Part shown: piece by piece, positions 47,281-57,598 of the stretch
Numbering within the stretch: position 1 is the stretch's first letter
Layout: every line of letters starts with the position of its first letter
Assembly: GCF_040111675.1 (NCBI RefSeq)
Contig: NZ_CP157794.1
Coordinates: 248,001-312,000, forward strand
DNA from: Salinarimonas sp.
GTDB lineage: Bacteria > Pseudomonadota > Alphaproteobacteria > Rhizobiales > Beijerinckiaceae
DNA: 64,000 nt
Direction of reading: 5' to 3'
Position numbers and translations under genes: made by a program
Notes under the pieces: generated by a model
The model's input: only the letters and a program-made list of their open reading frames with translations
What the model was told of the DNA's origin: nothing
Database searches by the model: none

Positions 47281-47531
47281 GCGTCCCTCCCGCGTCGTGC
47301 TCGCCCCGCACGCGCCCTGCCGGCCCGCTTGCGGGGATTGTTGCGCCGCACGTTAAAGGAGGGGATGGCGCGGCGGCAAGGTAGGGCGAACTCGCACTTT
47401 GGTGGGGCGACGGAAGGCGCACGCGAGGACACGCGGCCGCGCGGACGAGATGTCGCGCCGCGCGCGGTCATCCGATCGGGCGCAGGCGGCGTAGCCGTGT
47501 GGTACGGGTCGACGAGCGGGTGGAGCGGACG

Positions 47532-47903
47532 ATGGTCGCGTATGGTACGAAACAACGCACGCAGACGATGCGGGCGCAGGCGCTGCGGCTTCTGGCCTGG
47601 GCGGCCTTCACGCCGGTGCTGGCGCTGTGGCCCTTCCTCTCGACGCTGCCGCTCGTCGACCTCGCGGCCGGCGGCGCCAGCGCCGGGTGGGTGGCGATGA
47701 ACCTGTTCCTCCTCGCCACCGGTTTCTGGACCGTGCTCGCCGGCTGGCTCGCCTGGCGGCTGCTGCGGCCAACGCCGCCGGCCCAGGCGCCCGGGCCGGA
47801 CGAAGCCAGCCGCGTGCTCGCCAAGGAACGCCGCGGGCTCGTCCTCGGCGCCTATGCGAGCGTCTGGACCGTGGTCTACATGGGCGTGGCCGTGATCGCC
47901 TGA
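47532..47903 (+). CDS. Small membrane protein of unknown function
   Basis: 123-residue protein with three hydrophobic segments (about 18-38, 50-75 and 98-120) and a polar linker [25 protein letters not shown] is 6 bases before the ATG; the frame upstream has no other credible start. I recognise no domain. The gene overlaps the end of anmK by 28 bases in convergent orientation. Nearest functional context is acs and the cell-wall kinase anmK. Confidence 0.6.
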   Translation: MVAYGTKQRTQTMRAQALRLLAWAAFTPVLALWPFLSTLPLVDLAAGGASAGWVAMNLFLLATGFWTVLAGWLAWRLLRPTPPAQAPGPDEASRVLAKERRGLVLGAYASVWTVVYMGVAVIA

Positions 47904-49015
47904 GCGGGGCTGGCGATGCGCCCGCCGCGCGTCGGCGCGGGCACGCCCGTCGTCGTCGGGAAGGACAGCGGCAGGCCGGCGCGGCTGCGCGCGGCGAGGA
48001 AGGCGAAGCACTCGGCCTCGATCGCGTCCCCGCGCCAGCCGACGGCCTCGGCGGGAACCGCCTCGACATCCGCCCGCTCGGCGAGGAACCGCATCAGCGT
48101 CGGGTTGCGCCGCCCGCCGCCGGAGACGACCAGCCGGCGGGGACGTCCGGGCAGGCGCTCGAGCGCGCGCGCCACCGCCGCCGCCGAGAAGGCGGTGAGC
48201 GTCGCGGCGCCGTCCTCGAGCGAGAGCCCGTCGGCCATGGCGGCGGGAAAGTCGAAGCGGTCGAGGCTCTTCGGATAGGGCGCGGCGAGGTAGGGGTGCG
48301 CCAGTAGCCGCGCCAGCCGCACCTCGTCGACGGCGCCGCGCGCGGCGAGCCCGCCGTCGACGTCGAAGGCGCCGGCGTCGTGACGGGACACCCAGTCGTT
48401 CACGGGCGCGTTGGCGGGGCCGGTGTCGAAGGCGTGCAGCCGGCCGTCGCCATCGCGCCAGGTCAGGTTCGCGACGCCGCCGAGATTGAGCACCGCGTCG
48501 TCCGGGCCGGCGCCGATCGCATCGAGCAGGGCGGCATGGTAGACCGGCGCCAGCGGCGCGCCCTGGCCGCCGGCCGCGACGTCGGCCGAGCGGAAGTCGT
48601 AGACCGTCTCGATGCCGGTGAGCGCCGCCATCAGGACGCCGTCGCCGAGCTGGCGCGTGGCGCCGCAGCGGCCGTCGCCGGGCCCGCGATGCAGCACGGT
48701 CTGGCCGTGGAAGCCGATCGCCGCGACCTCGCCGGCGGGGATGCCGTGCGCGGCGAGGAACGCCGTCACCGCAGCCGATTGCGCGCGGGTGAGCGCGTCC
48801 TCCGCCTCGGCGAAGAGCGCCGGCTCCGGCCCCTCGAAGTTCCACGCCCGCGCGGCCGCGAGCGTGCGCGCGAGCAGCGGCCGCAGGTCGGTGGGGTAGG
48901 GGGCGAGCGTCCACGGCCCGAAGGCGGCGATCCGCACGCCGTCGGTGTCGAGCGCCGCGATGTCGACGTTCCCGTCGAGCACCGTTCCGGTCATCAGGCC
49001 CAGCGTCCAGGGCAT
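47876..49015 (-). CDS. anmK: Anhydro-N-acetylmuramic acid kinase
   Basis: Phosphorylates 1,6-anhydro-MurNAc released by peptidoglycan turnover, allowing recycling into GlcNAc-6-P. The 379-residue protein starts [22 protein letters not shown], has [75 protein letters not shown] and [16 protein letters not shown], all AnmK motifs. The expected D-G-V-D motif for the nucleotide is LDGNVD here. The gene converges with a small membrane-protein gene. Confidence 0.93.
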   Translation of the reverse strand: MPWTLGLMTGTVLDGNVDIAALDTDGVRIAAFGPWTLAPYPTDLRPLLARTLAAARAWNFEGPEPALFAEAEDALTRAQSAAVTAFLAAHGIPAGEVAAIGFHGQTVLHRGPGDGRCGATRQLGDGVLMAALTGIETVYDFRSADVAAGGQGAPLAPVYHAALLDAIGAGPDDAVLNLGGVANLTWRDGDGRLHAFDTGPANAPVNDWVSRHDAGAFDVDGGLAARGAVDEVRLARLLAHPYLAAPYPKSLDRFDFPAAMADGLSLEDGAATLTAFSAAAVARALERLPGRPRRLVVSGGGRRNPTLMRFLAERADVEAVPAEAVGWRGDAIEAECFAFLAARSRAGLPLSFPTTTGVPAPTRGGRIASPAQAITATPM

Positions 49016-49165
49016 CCCGCGCCTCTCGCGATTCGTCCTCCCGCCGGCATAGCACGCGCCGCGTCTCGATGCAGCGGCCACACGGGCACGGAACGGGCGA
49101 GCGGTCCGGCGCGTCCTCATCCCACGGGGCGACCGCGCAGCCGCGAGACCGAAGGAGGACATCCG

Positions 49166-49393
49166 ATGCCGAGCGAGACGCCGAACGCGGAGGTCGAGGT
49201 GCGCCTGACCAGCTTCCAGGACGGCGAGGCCGTGCTGCACGTCGCCTACGGGACGCACACGGCCCGGATCGAGATCGACCGGGTCGCGACCGGCGGCCCC
49301 GCGCCGGAGGCGGCGCGGCGGGCGCTCGGTCCGCTGGTGGAGAGCCTCTCCCGCTGGCTCGCGTCCGGCGGCTCGATGGTCGACGAACGCTGA
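49166..49393 (+). CDS. Small soluble protein of unknown function
   Basis: 75-residue protein, acidic and predicted mostly beta followed by a helix ([32 protein letters not shown], then a helix [21 protein letters not shown]). A perfect ribosome-binding site GAAGGAGG lies 7 bases before the ATG, so it is very probably expressed. No domain recognised. It stands between anmK and the PRC-barrel gene. Confidence 0.6.
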   Translation: MPSETPNAEVEVRLTSFQDGEAVLHVAYGTHTARIEIDRVATGGPAPEAARRALGPLVESLSRWLASGGSMVDER

Positions 49394-49416
49394 AGACGCC
49401 GCGCGCGGCCCGCTTC

Positions 49417-49893
49417 TCAGCGCGCCGGGGCGGCGCGCACCAGGGCGTCGAGCTGGTCCTGCGTCCGCACGGTCTCGATCACGGCCTCGAGCGTCGCCTC
49501 GCGGCCGGTCTGCGCCTGGCGGAAGGCGAGCGCGCCGAAGGGGACCGTGATCTCGGTGTCGCCCAGTCCCAGGATGCCACCGATGGAGATGCGCGCGTAG
49601 ACGACCCTGTCGCCCTGGACCACGTAGCCGTCCACCTCCCCGATCTCCTCGCCCAGCGCGTTGACCACGCTGACGTCGGTGATCTCCTCCAGGCGATAGA
49701 GCGGCGCGTCCCCCGTGACCGCGAGCGGCCCCGCGCCTGTCGCGACAGCGTCGGCGGCCTCGCCGGGCGCGAGCGGCGTGATCGGCGCCGTGACGGCCTC
49801 GTCCGTCTGCGCGACGGCGGGGCCTGCGCAGAGCGGGGCGGCGAGGGCGAGACAGGCGGCGACGGCGAAGCGAGCGGTCGGGGCGGGGGGCAC
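49417..49893 (-). CDS. Exported PRC-barrel domain protein
   Basis: 158-residue protein with a signal peptide ([18 protein letters not shown], cleavage after AVAQ) and a PRC-barrel domain from about residue 70: [61 protein letters not shown] take the GTG at 49893 because AGGAG lies 7-8 bases before it; another GTG is five codons upstream. PRC-barrel proteins occur in ribosome assembly, photosynthesis and envelope stress; an exported one suggests a stress role. Confidence 0.78.
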   Translation of the reverse strand: MPPAPTARFAVAACLALAAPLCAGPAVAQTDEAVTAPITPLAPGEAADAVATGAGPLAVTGDAPLYRLEEITDVSVVNALGEEIGEVDGYVVQGDRVVYARISIGGILGLGDTEITVPFGALAFRQAQTGREATLEAVIETVRTQDQLDALVRAAPAR

Positions 49894-50037
49894 GGGCGCA
49901 CTCCTCACGATGGGGCGGCGGGTCCTGGGCGAAACGCCACAGCCCGCCCCTCCGTTTCGCGACGGCTCGACGGCCGAGCGGCCGGCTGCGCCCTCGCGCC
50001 GCGGGAACGGAGCGGGACGGCGAAGGTTCGCCCACCG

Positions 50038-50061
50038 GGCCCGCCCGGCGCCGGGCGGGCC
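50038..50061. promoter_or_regulatory. 24-bp perfect palindrome between divergent genes
   Basis: Bases 50038-50061 form an exact 24-base palindrome, with half-site GGCCCGCCCGGC. It lies in the 204-base gap between the PRC-barrel gene (start 49893) and the lipoprotein gene (start 50098), 37 bases before the latter. Such a site could bind a dimeric repressor acting on both promoters or form a hairpin in the leader. GC richness makes chance palindromes more likely here than elsewhere. Confidence 0.4.
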
Positions 50062-50097
50062 GCATCCGACTTCCCCCGAACGCGATGGAGCGTATCG

Positions 50098-50385
50098 ATG
50101 CCGCGTCCCCTTCTGCTCGCCGCCCTTCTTCCTCTCGGCCTCGCCGCCTGCGCTTCCGATCCGACCTTCGGCGAGCGCCTGCTCGCCCGCGGCGAGGCGA
50201 CCGCGGCGCTCGGCGAGCGGGCGGTCGCCGGCGAGCGTGCGGTGGCCCGCGGCGAGACCCTGGTGGAGCGCGGCCGCGCGCGCGTCCGCGAGGGCGAGGC
50301 GCTCGTCGACGAAGGGCTCGAGCTCATCCAGGAGGGCCGCCGCGAGCAGGCCGCGGTGCGCCGCGCCCTCGCCGAGGAAGGCTGA
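50098..50385 (+). CDS. Small lipoprotein with heptad-like repeats
   Basis: 95-residue protein with a lipoprotein signal: [18 protein letters not shown], lipobox LAAC with the lipidated C18. The mature part is one long charged helix built from seven-residue repeats such as [35 protein letters not shown] and LELIQEG. This looks like a rod or linker anchored in the outer membrane, similar in design to Lpp-type lipoproteins, though it has no sequence similarity I can see to Lpp. GGAG is about 9 bases upstream. Confidence 0.65.
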   Translation: MPRPLLLAALLPLGLAACASDPTFGERLLARGEATAALGERAVAGERAVARGETLVERGRARVREGEALVDEGLELIQEGRREQAAVRRALAEEG

Positions 50386-50470
50386 ATCCGATCTTTCCTC
50401 CCCGCGCACGGTCTGCGATCATCCGAACGCTGCGGCAACCCGCCCGGCGCGACGTTCGGAGACGCTCCCC

Positions 50471-51304
50471 GTGCCCCACGATCCCGGTCCCGCCTTCCGC
50501 GCCCTCCACAGGCCGGGCGATCCCTTCGTCCTCGCCAATGCCTGGGACCTCGGCTCCGCCCGCATGCTCGCCGCCCTCGGGGCCCAGGCGATCGGGACGT
50601 CGTCGGCGGCCCACGCCTTCACCCTGGGCCTGCCCGACATGGGGCGGGTGACGCGCGAGGACGCGCTCGCCCATGCCGAGGCGCTGGTCGCGGCGACGCC
50701 GCTGCCGGTCTCGGGCGACTTCGAGAACGGCTTCGGGGACGCGCCGGACATCGTGGCGGGGACGGTGCGGCTGTCCTGCGAGGCGGGCCTCGCCGGCCTC
50801 TCCATCGAGGACACGATGCCGCCGGACGGCGCGGCCTATCCGTTCGATCTCGCCGTGGAGCGCATCCGCGCCGCGGCCGCGGCGGCGCGCGCCTGCCCGC
50901 GCGATCTCGTCCTCGTCGCCCGCGCCGACGGGGTGATGACCGGCGTCTACGATCTCGAGGAAGGCATCCGCCGCCTGCGGGCCTTCGCGGCGGCGGGGGC
51001 GGATTGCCTCTACCTGCCGATGCCGCCGTCCATGGAGGACGTGGCCCGCATCTGCGCCGGCGTGGACAAGCCGGTCAACGCCATCGCCGCGGGGTCCTTC
51101 ACGGCCGCGACGCGCGCCGACTTCGCCCGGGCCGGCGTCGCGCGCATCTCGCTCGGCTCGGCGCTCGCCCGCGCCACGCACCGGCTGATCCGCGACGCGG
51201 CGGAGGCGATGCTGGGCCCCGCGGGAGACTTCTCGGCTCTGTCGCGCTCGGTCCCGGGCGGCGATGTCGACGCGCTGCTCGCCCGCGGCGCGCGGGAGGG
51301 GTGA
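50471..51304 (+). CDS. Isocitrate lyase/PEP mutase family protein
   Basis: 277-residue member of the PEP mutase/isocitrate lyase superfamily, TIM-barrel enzymes that break or form C-C or C-P bonds. Motifs: FVLANAWDLGSARMLAALGAQAIGTSSAAHAFTLGLPD, PLPVSGDFENGFGD with the metal-binding acidic cluster, GLSIEDT, LVLVARADG, and GADCLYLPMPP. It starts at a GTG with GGAG 8 bases upstream. The exact reaction is open, since oxaloacetate hydrolases and carboxyphosphoenolpyruvate mutases share the same motifs. Confidence 0.85.
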   Translation: MPHDPGPAFRALHRPGDPFVLANAWDLGSARMLAALGAQAIGTSSAAHAFTLGLPDMGRVTREDALAHAEALVAATPLPVSGDFENGFGDAPDIVAGTVRLSCEAGLAGLSIEDTMPPDGAAYPFDLAVERIRAAAAAARACPRDLVLVARADGVMTGVYDLEEGIRRLRAFAAAGADCLYLPMPPSMEDVARICAGVDKPVNAIAAGSFTAATRADFARAGVARISLGSALARATHRLIRDAAEAMLGPAGDFSALSRSVPGGDVDALLARGAREG

Positions 51305-51319
51305 GGCCGCCGGATCGGG

Positions 51320-52381
51320 TCACCACCAGGGGGGCGGCTCGTCGCCGCCGGAGGACGCCTCCGGTCCGTGCGGCGACGGCAAGGCGGCCGCTCGTTCCCG
51401 CAGCACCGCCGGCAAGGCCGAAAGTGCGGGATCGTCCATGTCGAGCCCGAGATGGCGCTGCGCGATCGTCGCGGCGGCGCGCGCCTGAGCGGCGTCCCGC
51501 CCGCGCTTGACCGGATCGCGCGCGGGCTGGTCCGCGAGCCATGCCTTGTGCAGGGCGAAGGCGCGGGGGTCGATCGTGTCGACCACGACGGGATAGCCGG
51601 CGTCGTCGAAGCACGTCTCCGAGAACGACGGCGCGCTGACCAGCCAGTCCAGGCCTGCGATCGGCGCCGCGCGCAGGTCGGCGGGCGCCTCGCCGATCCG
51701 ATCCCGCTTGCGCGAGCGGACCTCGTCCTTCGCCTGCGGGCGAACCATGTCGACGAAGAAACCGTCGCGGTTGACGGCGCGAAAGTCCCCGGCGGAGCGC
51801 GGGGCGAACGAACGGTCCACCTGGCGCAGGACGCCGAGGACGCCTTCCCGACGGGTGTCGTCGGAAAGGAGCCGCAGGCTGCGGCGCGCATCGAGGAGGA
51901 GATCCGCATCGCCGGTAGCGAGGAGCTCCGCTCCGACGAGCACGCCCGCGCGCGCCTCGTAGGCGAAGAGCGCGTTCGTGCCGACCACGCGCAGGTGTGA
52001 TCCCGAGAGGCCCTTGTCGCGAAGGCGTCGGAGTATGCGCGCCGTGACGCGGGGCACGCGTGCGAGCCCGAGCGCGACGTTGACCGGCGCCATGCGCGCG
52101 AGGCGCTCCTCGAGCCGCGCGATCTCGTCCTGGACCTCGGCGCGACCCGTCTCGAAACGGGCGAGGATGGCCTCGGTGCCTGCGCTGCGGGGCCCGATGC
52201 TCCGCTCGACGCTGCGGCGCTTGTGCAGGAGGTAGTCCTTGCCGGACCGCGCGGCCCAGCGCATGCTCCCGGCATAATGCGCCGCGAGCCTCCCGCGCGC
52301 GGCGTCCCAGGCCTCGAAGACCTGGCGCGCGTCGATCAGCTGACGGCGCTGCTCATTGCTCAAGCTGTTGAGATAGAACAC
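51320..52381 (-). CDS. GSU2403-type nucleotidyltransferase-fold protein
   Basis: 353-residue protein. Residues about 128-230 show a nucleotidyltransferase core: LRVVGTNALFAYEA (G134-T-N) followed by ELLATGDADLLLDARRSLRLL, where D158-x-D160 would bind metal. This pattern belongs to the GSU2403/NTP_transf_8-like group, known only from sequence. The gene begins at GTG 52381 and is preceded immediately by a 42-base palindrome that includes its ribosome-binding site, a sign of autoregulation. No antitoxin-like partner is adjacent on the same strand. Confidence 0.7.
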   Translation of the reverse strand: MFYLNSLSNEQRRQLIDARQVFEAWDAARGRLAAHYAGSMRWAARSGKDYLLHKRRSVERSIGPRSAGTEAILARFETGRAEVQDEIARLEERLARMAPVNVALGLARVPRVTARILRRLRDKGLSGSHLRVVGTNALFAYEARAGVLVGAELLATGDADLLLDARRSLRLLSDDTRREGVLGVLRQVDRSFAPRSAGDFRAVNRDGFFVDMVRPQAKDEVRSRKRDRIGEAPADLRAAPIAGLDWLVSAPSFSETCFDDAGYPVVVDTIDPRAFALHKAWLADQPARDPVKRGRDAAQARAAATIAQRHLGLDMDDPALSALPAVLRERAAALPSPHGPEASSGGDEPPPWW

Positions 52382-52423
52382 TTTTCCACTCTCCCGCCCG
52401 AATTCGGGAAGGATAGTGGAAAA
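52382..52423. promoter_or_regulatory. 42-bp interrupted palindrome over the nucleotidyltransferase leader
   Basis: Outer arms TTTTCCACT (52382-52390) and AGTGGAAAA (52415-52423) and an inner palindrome CCCGAATTCGGG (52397-52408) share the same centre. The structure abuts the GTG start of the nucleotidyltransferase gene, and its ribosome-binding site GGGAG (52395-52391, minus strand) lies between the arms. This is the best operator-like site in the window and is markedly AT-richer than its surroundings. Confidence 0.6.
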
Positions 52424-52458
52424 CCATTTCGAATCAAGACCCTAGCCGGTCTGCGGGC

Positions 52459-53550
52459 TCAGCGGTCGATCACCACGTCCGACAGCGGCTTCGCGCAGCA
52501 CAAGAGCACCATGCCGGCGTCGATCTCGCGCTGGCGGATGCCGCCGGCGTGGGTCATCTCGACCTGGCCTTCGCGCTTCTTGGTCTTGCAGGTGCCGCAC
52601 AGGCCCTTGGTGCACGAGGCCGGCAGGCGCATGCCCGCGAGGCGCGCGGCGGCGAGGATCGTGGTGTTCTCGTCGCAGGGGACCGTGCGCCCCGACTTGG
52701 TGAAGGTGATCTCGTAGGTCTTGAGCGTCTCGTCCGGCGGCGGCGGCGCGGCCTGCTGCTCGGCCGGGGAGAGCGCGTCGAAGTCGAAGCTCTCCTCGTG
52801 ATAGCGCCGCATGTCGTGGCCGGCGCTCTCGAAGAAGTAGCGCACGGCCGCCATGAAGGCGGGCGGTCCGCAGCAGAAGATCTCGCGCTCGGCGAAATCG
52901 GGCGTGATGTTGGAGACGAGATCCGGGGAGAAGCGCCCGCGATAGCCCGACCAGGAGCGCTCGCCCTCCACGTTCTCCACCACGTGCGCGACCTTCAGCC
53001 CGAGACGGCGATGCGCCATCAGCTCGAGCTCGGTGCGGAACATGATGTCGCGCGGGGTGCGCGCGAAGTGCAGGTAGACCGTGTCGAGATCCTCGCCCAC
53101 GTCGAAGTCGCGCCGCACGTGGCTGATCAACGGGGTGGCGCCGACGCCGCCCGAGACGAACAGGCGCTTCTTGTTCGGATGCGCCCAGGTCGAGAACTCG
53201 CCCATGGGGCCGATGGCGCGCACCACGTCGCCGACGCGCAGGTTGTCGTGCAGCCAGTTCGAGACGACGCCCTGTGGCGTGCGCTTGACCGTGATCGCCA
53301 CCGTATGCGGGCGCGTCGGCGAGGAGGCGATGGTGTAGGAGCGGTTCACCGCCTCGCCGTCGATCTGGAACTCGAAGGTGAGGAACTGGCCCGGCGCGAA
53401 GTTGAACTGCCGCGGTTCCGGGGAGACGAAGACGAAGGTCCTGACGTCGTGCGTCTCCTCGTAGACCGCCCGGCAGATCAGGCGGTCGTCTTCCTCGCAA
53501 TCCCAGACGGGATAGAGCGCCTCGAGAACGAGATTGTGGCGCTGGGGCAT
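52459..53550 (-). CDS. gbcB: Reductase of a Rieske N-demethylase (GbcB-like)
   Basis: 363-residue FAD/NAD reductase with a C-terminal plant-type 2Fe-2S ferredoxin domain. The N-terminal flavin region has NRSYTIASSPT, VFVSPEPRQFNFAPGQF and the NADH-binding LFVSGGVGATPLISHVR, and the C-terminal cluster motif is SCTKGLCGTCKTKK with a last cysteine pair (LLCC). This architecture, next to a Rieske oxygenase gene, matches GbcB of glycine betaine demethylase. Relatives act on stachydrine or carnitine, so the substrate is inferred. Confidence 0.85.
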   Translation of the reverse strand: MPQRHNLVLEALYPVWDCEEDDRLICRAVYEETHDVRTFVFVSPEPRQFNFAPGQFLTFEFQIDGEAVNRSYTIASSPTRPHTVAITVKRTPQGVVSNWLHDNLRVGDVVRAIGPMGEFSTWAHPNKKRLFVSGGVGATPLISHVRRDFDVGEDLDTVYLHFARTPRDIMFRTELELMAHRRLGLKVAHVVENVEGERSWSGYRGRFSPDLVSNITPDFAEREIFCCGPPAFMAAVRYFFESAGHDMRRYHEESFDFDALSPAEQQAAPPPPDETLKTYEITFTKSGRTVPCDENTTILAAARLAGMRLPASCTKGLCGTCKTKKREGQVEMTHAGGIRQREIDAGMVLLCCAKPLSDVVIDR

Positions 53551-53593
53551 CGGCGTCGGCTTTCGTGTGGGGGTGTCGAGAGGGCGTCTCTAG

Positions 53594-54862
53594 TCAGGCC
53601 CGCGCGGCGGCGAGAGCGGCCGAGAGGCGCTCGACGTACCAGACGCAGAACTTCTCCACGAGGCCTTCCGTGTAGGGCGAGTACGGGCCGGGCACGTAGG
53701 CCGGGCTCACCACGCCCTTGTGGGTGAGGCCGACGAGGCGGCCGTCCTGGGCGTTGGTCTCGCGCCACACCTCGGTGAGGTTGTCGACGTCGTAGTCGAG
53801 GCCCTCGACGGCGTCCTTGTGGACGAGCCACTTGGTGCGCAGGAGCGTGCGGTCCGGAGAGAGCGGGATCGCCATGAACACCACCACGTGGTCGCTCATG
53901 AAGTGGAACCAGGCGTTCGGCTGGGTCCAGAACGACAGCCCGCCGAGCCGCGGCTCGGACAGCGCGCCGAGGAGCCGCTTGCAGGCGACCTTGGTGTCCA
54001 TCGTCTGCGATTCGCCGGCGCGATCGATGGCGAGGCGCTGCGTGCGGAAACCGGTGGCGCAGCCGGAGAGACGGTCGACCTCGGCGAAGGGCAGGCCCTC
54101 GCGGGTCCAGCGGCTCTCGAACTCGCCGCAGATGCGCTCGTATTCCGCCATCGCCGCCTCGCGGTCGGAATCGGCGTCCTCCGGCGCGAAGCCGAAGCCG
54201 TACTCGAACAGCGAAATGGTGAGCTCGGGATGGTTCGTCGCGCAGTGATAGCACTCGCGATTGTTCTCCATCGTGAGCTTCCAGTTGCCCTCCTCGATCA
54301 GGTCGATCGAGGCCGCGACCTTGGCCTCGCGCAGGCCGTGCGGGGCGAGATAGGGGCTCATGGCCTCCTCCATCTCGTCGAAATCCGCCGGCGCCTCCTC
54401 GGCGATGCAGATGTAGATCAGCCCCGCGAGGCTGCGCACGTGCACGGTCTTGAGATTGTGGCAGGTCCGGTCGAAATCCGCGCCCATGTGCTCGGCGTGG
54501 ATCAGGCTGCCGTCGAGCTCGTAGGTCCACTGGTGATAGGGGCAGACCAGCTTGCCGAGCACGCCCTGCGGCTCCTCCACGAGGCGCGCGCCGCGATGAC
54601 GGCAGACGTTGTGGAAGGCGGCGACGTTCATGTCGTCGTCGCGCAGCACGATCACCGAGGCCGAGCCGATGTCCACGGTGAAGTAGTCGCCGGGCTCGGG
54701 CAGGTCGGCCTCGACGCCGACGAAGATCCAGTGCTTCTGGAAGATGTGCTCCAGGTCGAGCTTGTAGATGTCGGGATCGGTGTAGAACGGCGCCTCGAGC
54801 GCGTAGCCGCGGCGGCGGGCCGCGAGGAGGGATTCGACCGACTTCGGGGTGAGGCTTGCCAT
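53594..54862 (-). CDS. gbcA: Rieske oxygenase (GbcA-like demethylase)
   Basis: Catalytic subunit, 422 residues. The Rieske 2Fe-2S ligands are C87-x-H89 (CRHRGA) and C107-x2-H110 (CPYHQW), and the mononuclear iron site is near NRECYHCATNHPEL. The family of quaternary-ammonium N-demethylases fits this pattern. It removes a methyl group as formaldehyde with electrons from the adjacent gbcB-like gene. The ATG at 54860-54862 is divergent from the formaldehyde dehydrogenase gene, a sensible pairing. Confidence 0.88.
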   Translation of the reverse strand: MASLTPKSVESLLAARRRGYALEAPFYTDPDIYKLDLEHIFQKHWIFVGVEADLPEPGDYFTVDIGSASVIVLRDDDMNVAAFHNVCRHRGARLVEEPQGVLGKLVCPYHQWTYELDGSLIHAEHMGADFDRTCHNLKTVHVRSLAGLIYICIAEEAPADFDEMEEAMSPYLAPHGLREAKVAASIDLIEEGNWKLTMENNRECYHCATNHPELTISLFEYGFGFAPEDADSDREAAMAEYERICGEFESRWTREGLPFAEVDRLSGCATGFRTQRLAIDRAGESQTMDTKVACKRLLGALSEPRLGGLSFWTQPNAWFHFMSDHVVVFMAIPLSPDRTLLRTKWLVHKDAVEGLDYDVDNLTEVWRETNAQDGRLVGLTHKGVVSPAYVPGPYSPYTEGLVEKFCVWYVERLSAALAAARA

Positions 54863-55172
54863 GGCGTTACTCTCGGCGCGTCCGCTACGAAACGACATTG
54901 CGCGACACGGGCCGTCTTCGCCTTTCACGCGAGCGACGTTCGCTGTCGCTTTTACGCCATCGGCTCGCTTCGTCCGGCCGGCCGGCTGCGGGTGATCGCC
55001 GCAGGGGGCTGGACCGGCGATGCGACCGCTCCACAGCGTCGCTCCAGCGTCAATCGATGTCGCCTGCGTACTGGCGTTCGCGCGGCGGCGCGCCGATGAT
55101 CGCGCGAGCCCGGCCGCACGCCGGAGCGAGGACGAACCGACCCTCACGACACCAGTTTCCGGAGAGACGCTC
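54863..55172. other. Intergenic region between the demethylase and frmA
   Basis: 310 bases separating the divergent gbcA-like and frmA genes and holding both promoters. The stretch nearest gbcA is less GC-rich, with a short dyad AGCGA-CGT-TCGCT near 54932. No open frame here has a ribosome-binding site. No regulator gene is found beside it in the window. Confidence 0.5.
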
Positions 55173-56285
<1,113 letters not shown>

Positions 56286-56523
56286 TCGCGGACGGCGCCT
56301 CCGAGACGAAGGGGTCTCCGCGACCTCGCGAGACCGGAGGCGCCTCCATGCTCCCCCCCGCCTCCCTCCCGCTCGTTCGCATGGCCGCGACCTCGGCTTC
56401 GTCACCGTGACGGACGCCCGTGCCCTCACCGAGCGCGGCCTGATCCGCCGGCGCGACGATGCGGGGGAAGGCTGAGCGCGCGCCGGGCGCGAACCCGCGG
56501 GGCGCGGCGGGCGTTGCCGGCCA
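56286..56523 (+). other. Gap with a possible gene remnant
   Basis: No complete gene is present. One frame ending at a TGA near 56475 reads GRDLGFVTVTDARALTERGL and a few more residues, which looks like the C-terminus of some protein, but no start or upstream coding sequence supports it. It may be the tail of a deleted gene between frmA and the CAP-domain gene. Nothing else was recognised. Confidence 0.3.
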
Positions 56524-57483
56524 ATGGACACGCTCGCCCCGTTCGCCCGCGCCGCGTCGCTCGCGGCGCTCCTCACCGTGGCGCCGGTGGCCGCGCAGGA
56601 CGCGGGCCGCTTCGTCACCGGCGACCTCGCCGCCCTGCGCGCGGCGGCGCTCGCGGAGGCGAACGCCGATCGCCGCGAGGCGGGGCTCGCCCCCCTCGAG
56701 CCGGGCGCCGTCCTCGACGAGATCGCCCAGGCGCACGCGCACGACATGCTCGCGCGCGACTATTTCTCCCACGCCTCGCCGGACGGGGAGGGCGTCGGTG
56801 CGCGCTTCCGCGAGGCCGGCGGGTCCCGCAGCGCCGTCGTCGCCGAGAACCTCGCAACCTGCACGGGCTGCCCGATTCCGCCGACGCGGGCGCGCGTCGA
56901 GGCCTTCGAGGCCGGCTGGATGGACAGCCCCGAGCATCGCGAGAACCTGCTGCGCCGCGGGGTCGCTCGCTTCGGGTTCGGCATCGCCGCCGACCCCGAG
57001 ACCGAGCGCGTCGTCGCCGTGCAGACCTTCGCCGGCCCGGGCGTCCCGCGCGGCCTCGCGGCAGGCGAGGAGCCCGAGCCGCTCGACGAGGCCGGGCGCG
57101 CCGCGGCCGCCGTCGACGCGGTGAACGGGCTGCGCAAGGCCGCCGAGGTCGCGCCGCTGCAGGCGAGCGACTCGTTGACGCGAGCGGCCCGATCCATGCT
57201 GCCCGAGGGCGGCGCCAGCCCCGACGCGCCCGCGCTCGATCTCGACGCGGCGCTGCCCGCGGGCGCCCGCGCGGATTTCGGCGCCGTCGCCGTCCTCGCC
57301 GGGACCTGCTCCGGCTGCGGCGCGACGCCGACCCGCACCGATGTCGCCGACTTCGTCGCGCAATGGGCCGAGAGCCGCCGGGACCGGCTGACGGCATCCG
57401 GCTTCGACCGCCTCGGCTTCGCGCTCGGCGCGGACGGGGAGGGCGCCAAGACCGCGGTCCTCGTCCTGGCGCGGAGCCGCTGA
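56524..57483 (+). CDS. Exported protein with two CAP-type halves
   Basis: 319-residue protein with a signal peptide ([19 protein letters not shown]). The first half (residues about 40-180) is a CAP/SCP-like domain with [58 protein letters not shown] and [17 protein letters not shown]. The second half repeats this layout ([50 protein letters not shown]) but lacks the histidine and acidic residues of the CAP cleft. The cysteine pairs C-x-G-C lie at matching places in both halves. Function unknown. Confidence 0.8.
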   Translation: MDTLAPFARAASLAALLTVAPVAAQDAGRFVTGDLAALRAAALAEANADRREAGLAPLEPGAVLDEIAQAHAHDMLARDYFSHASPDGEGVGARFREAGGSRSAVVAENLATCTGCPIPPTRARVEAFEAGWMDSPEHRENLLRRGVARFGFGIAADPETERVVAVQTFAGPGVPRGLAAGEEPEPLDEAGRAAAAVDAVNGLRKAAEVAPLQASDSLTRAARSMLPEGGASPDAPALDLDAALPAGARADFGAVAVLAGTCSGCGATPTRTDVADFVAQWAESRRDRLTASGFDRLGFALGADGEGAKTAVLVLARSR

Positions 57484-57515
57484 GGCACGGGCGAAGAAAC
57501 ACGGGCTTTCCCGCA

Positions 57516-57546
57516 TTGACCTTCCCATGATGGGAGACTTTATCAG
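57516..57546 (+). promoter_or_regulatory. CueR-type promoter of copA
   Basis: TTGACC (57516-57521) and TATCAG (57541-57546) are separated by 19 bases, the long spacer typical of MerR-family promoters. The spacer contains the dyad CTTCCC-ATGA-TGGGAG, close to the CueR box consensus. It lies 53 bases before the copA start, and cueR is encoded downstream of copA, so copper-dependent activation is expected. Confidence 0.8.
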
Positions 57547-57598
57547 GAGCGGGACACGAGACGCGGGACCCCACCCGCGCCGTCCCCGGAGCCTGCTC

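Noticed and set aside
57527-57598. Upstream ATG as the start of copA
   Set aside because: It falls inside the MerR-type promoter spacer, and the added residues are unlike CopA; the ATG at 57599 has a ribosome-binding site.
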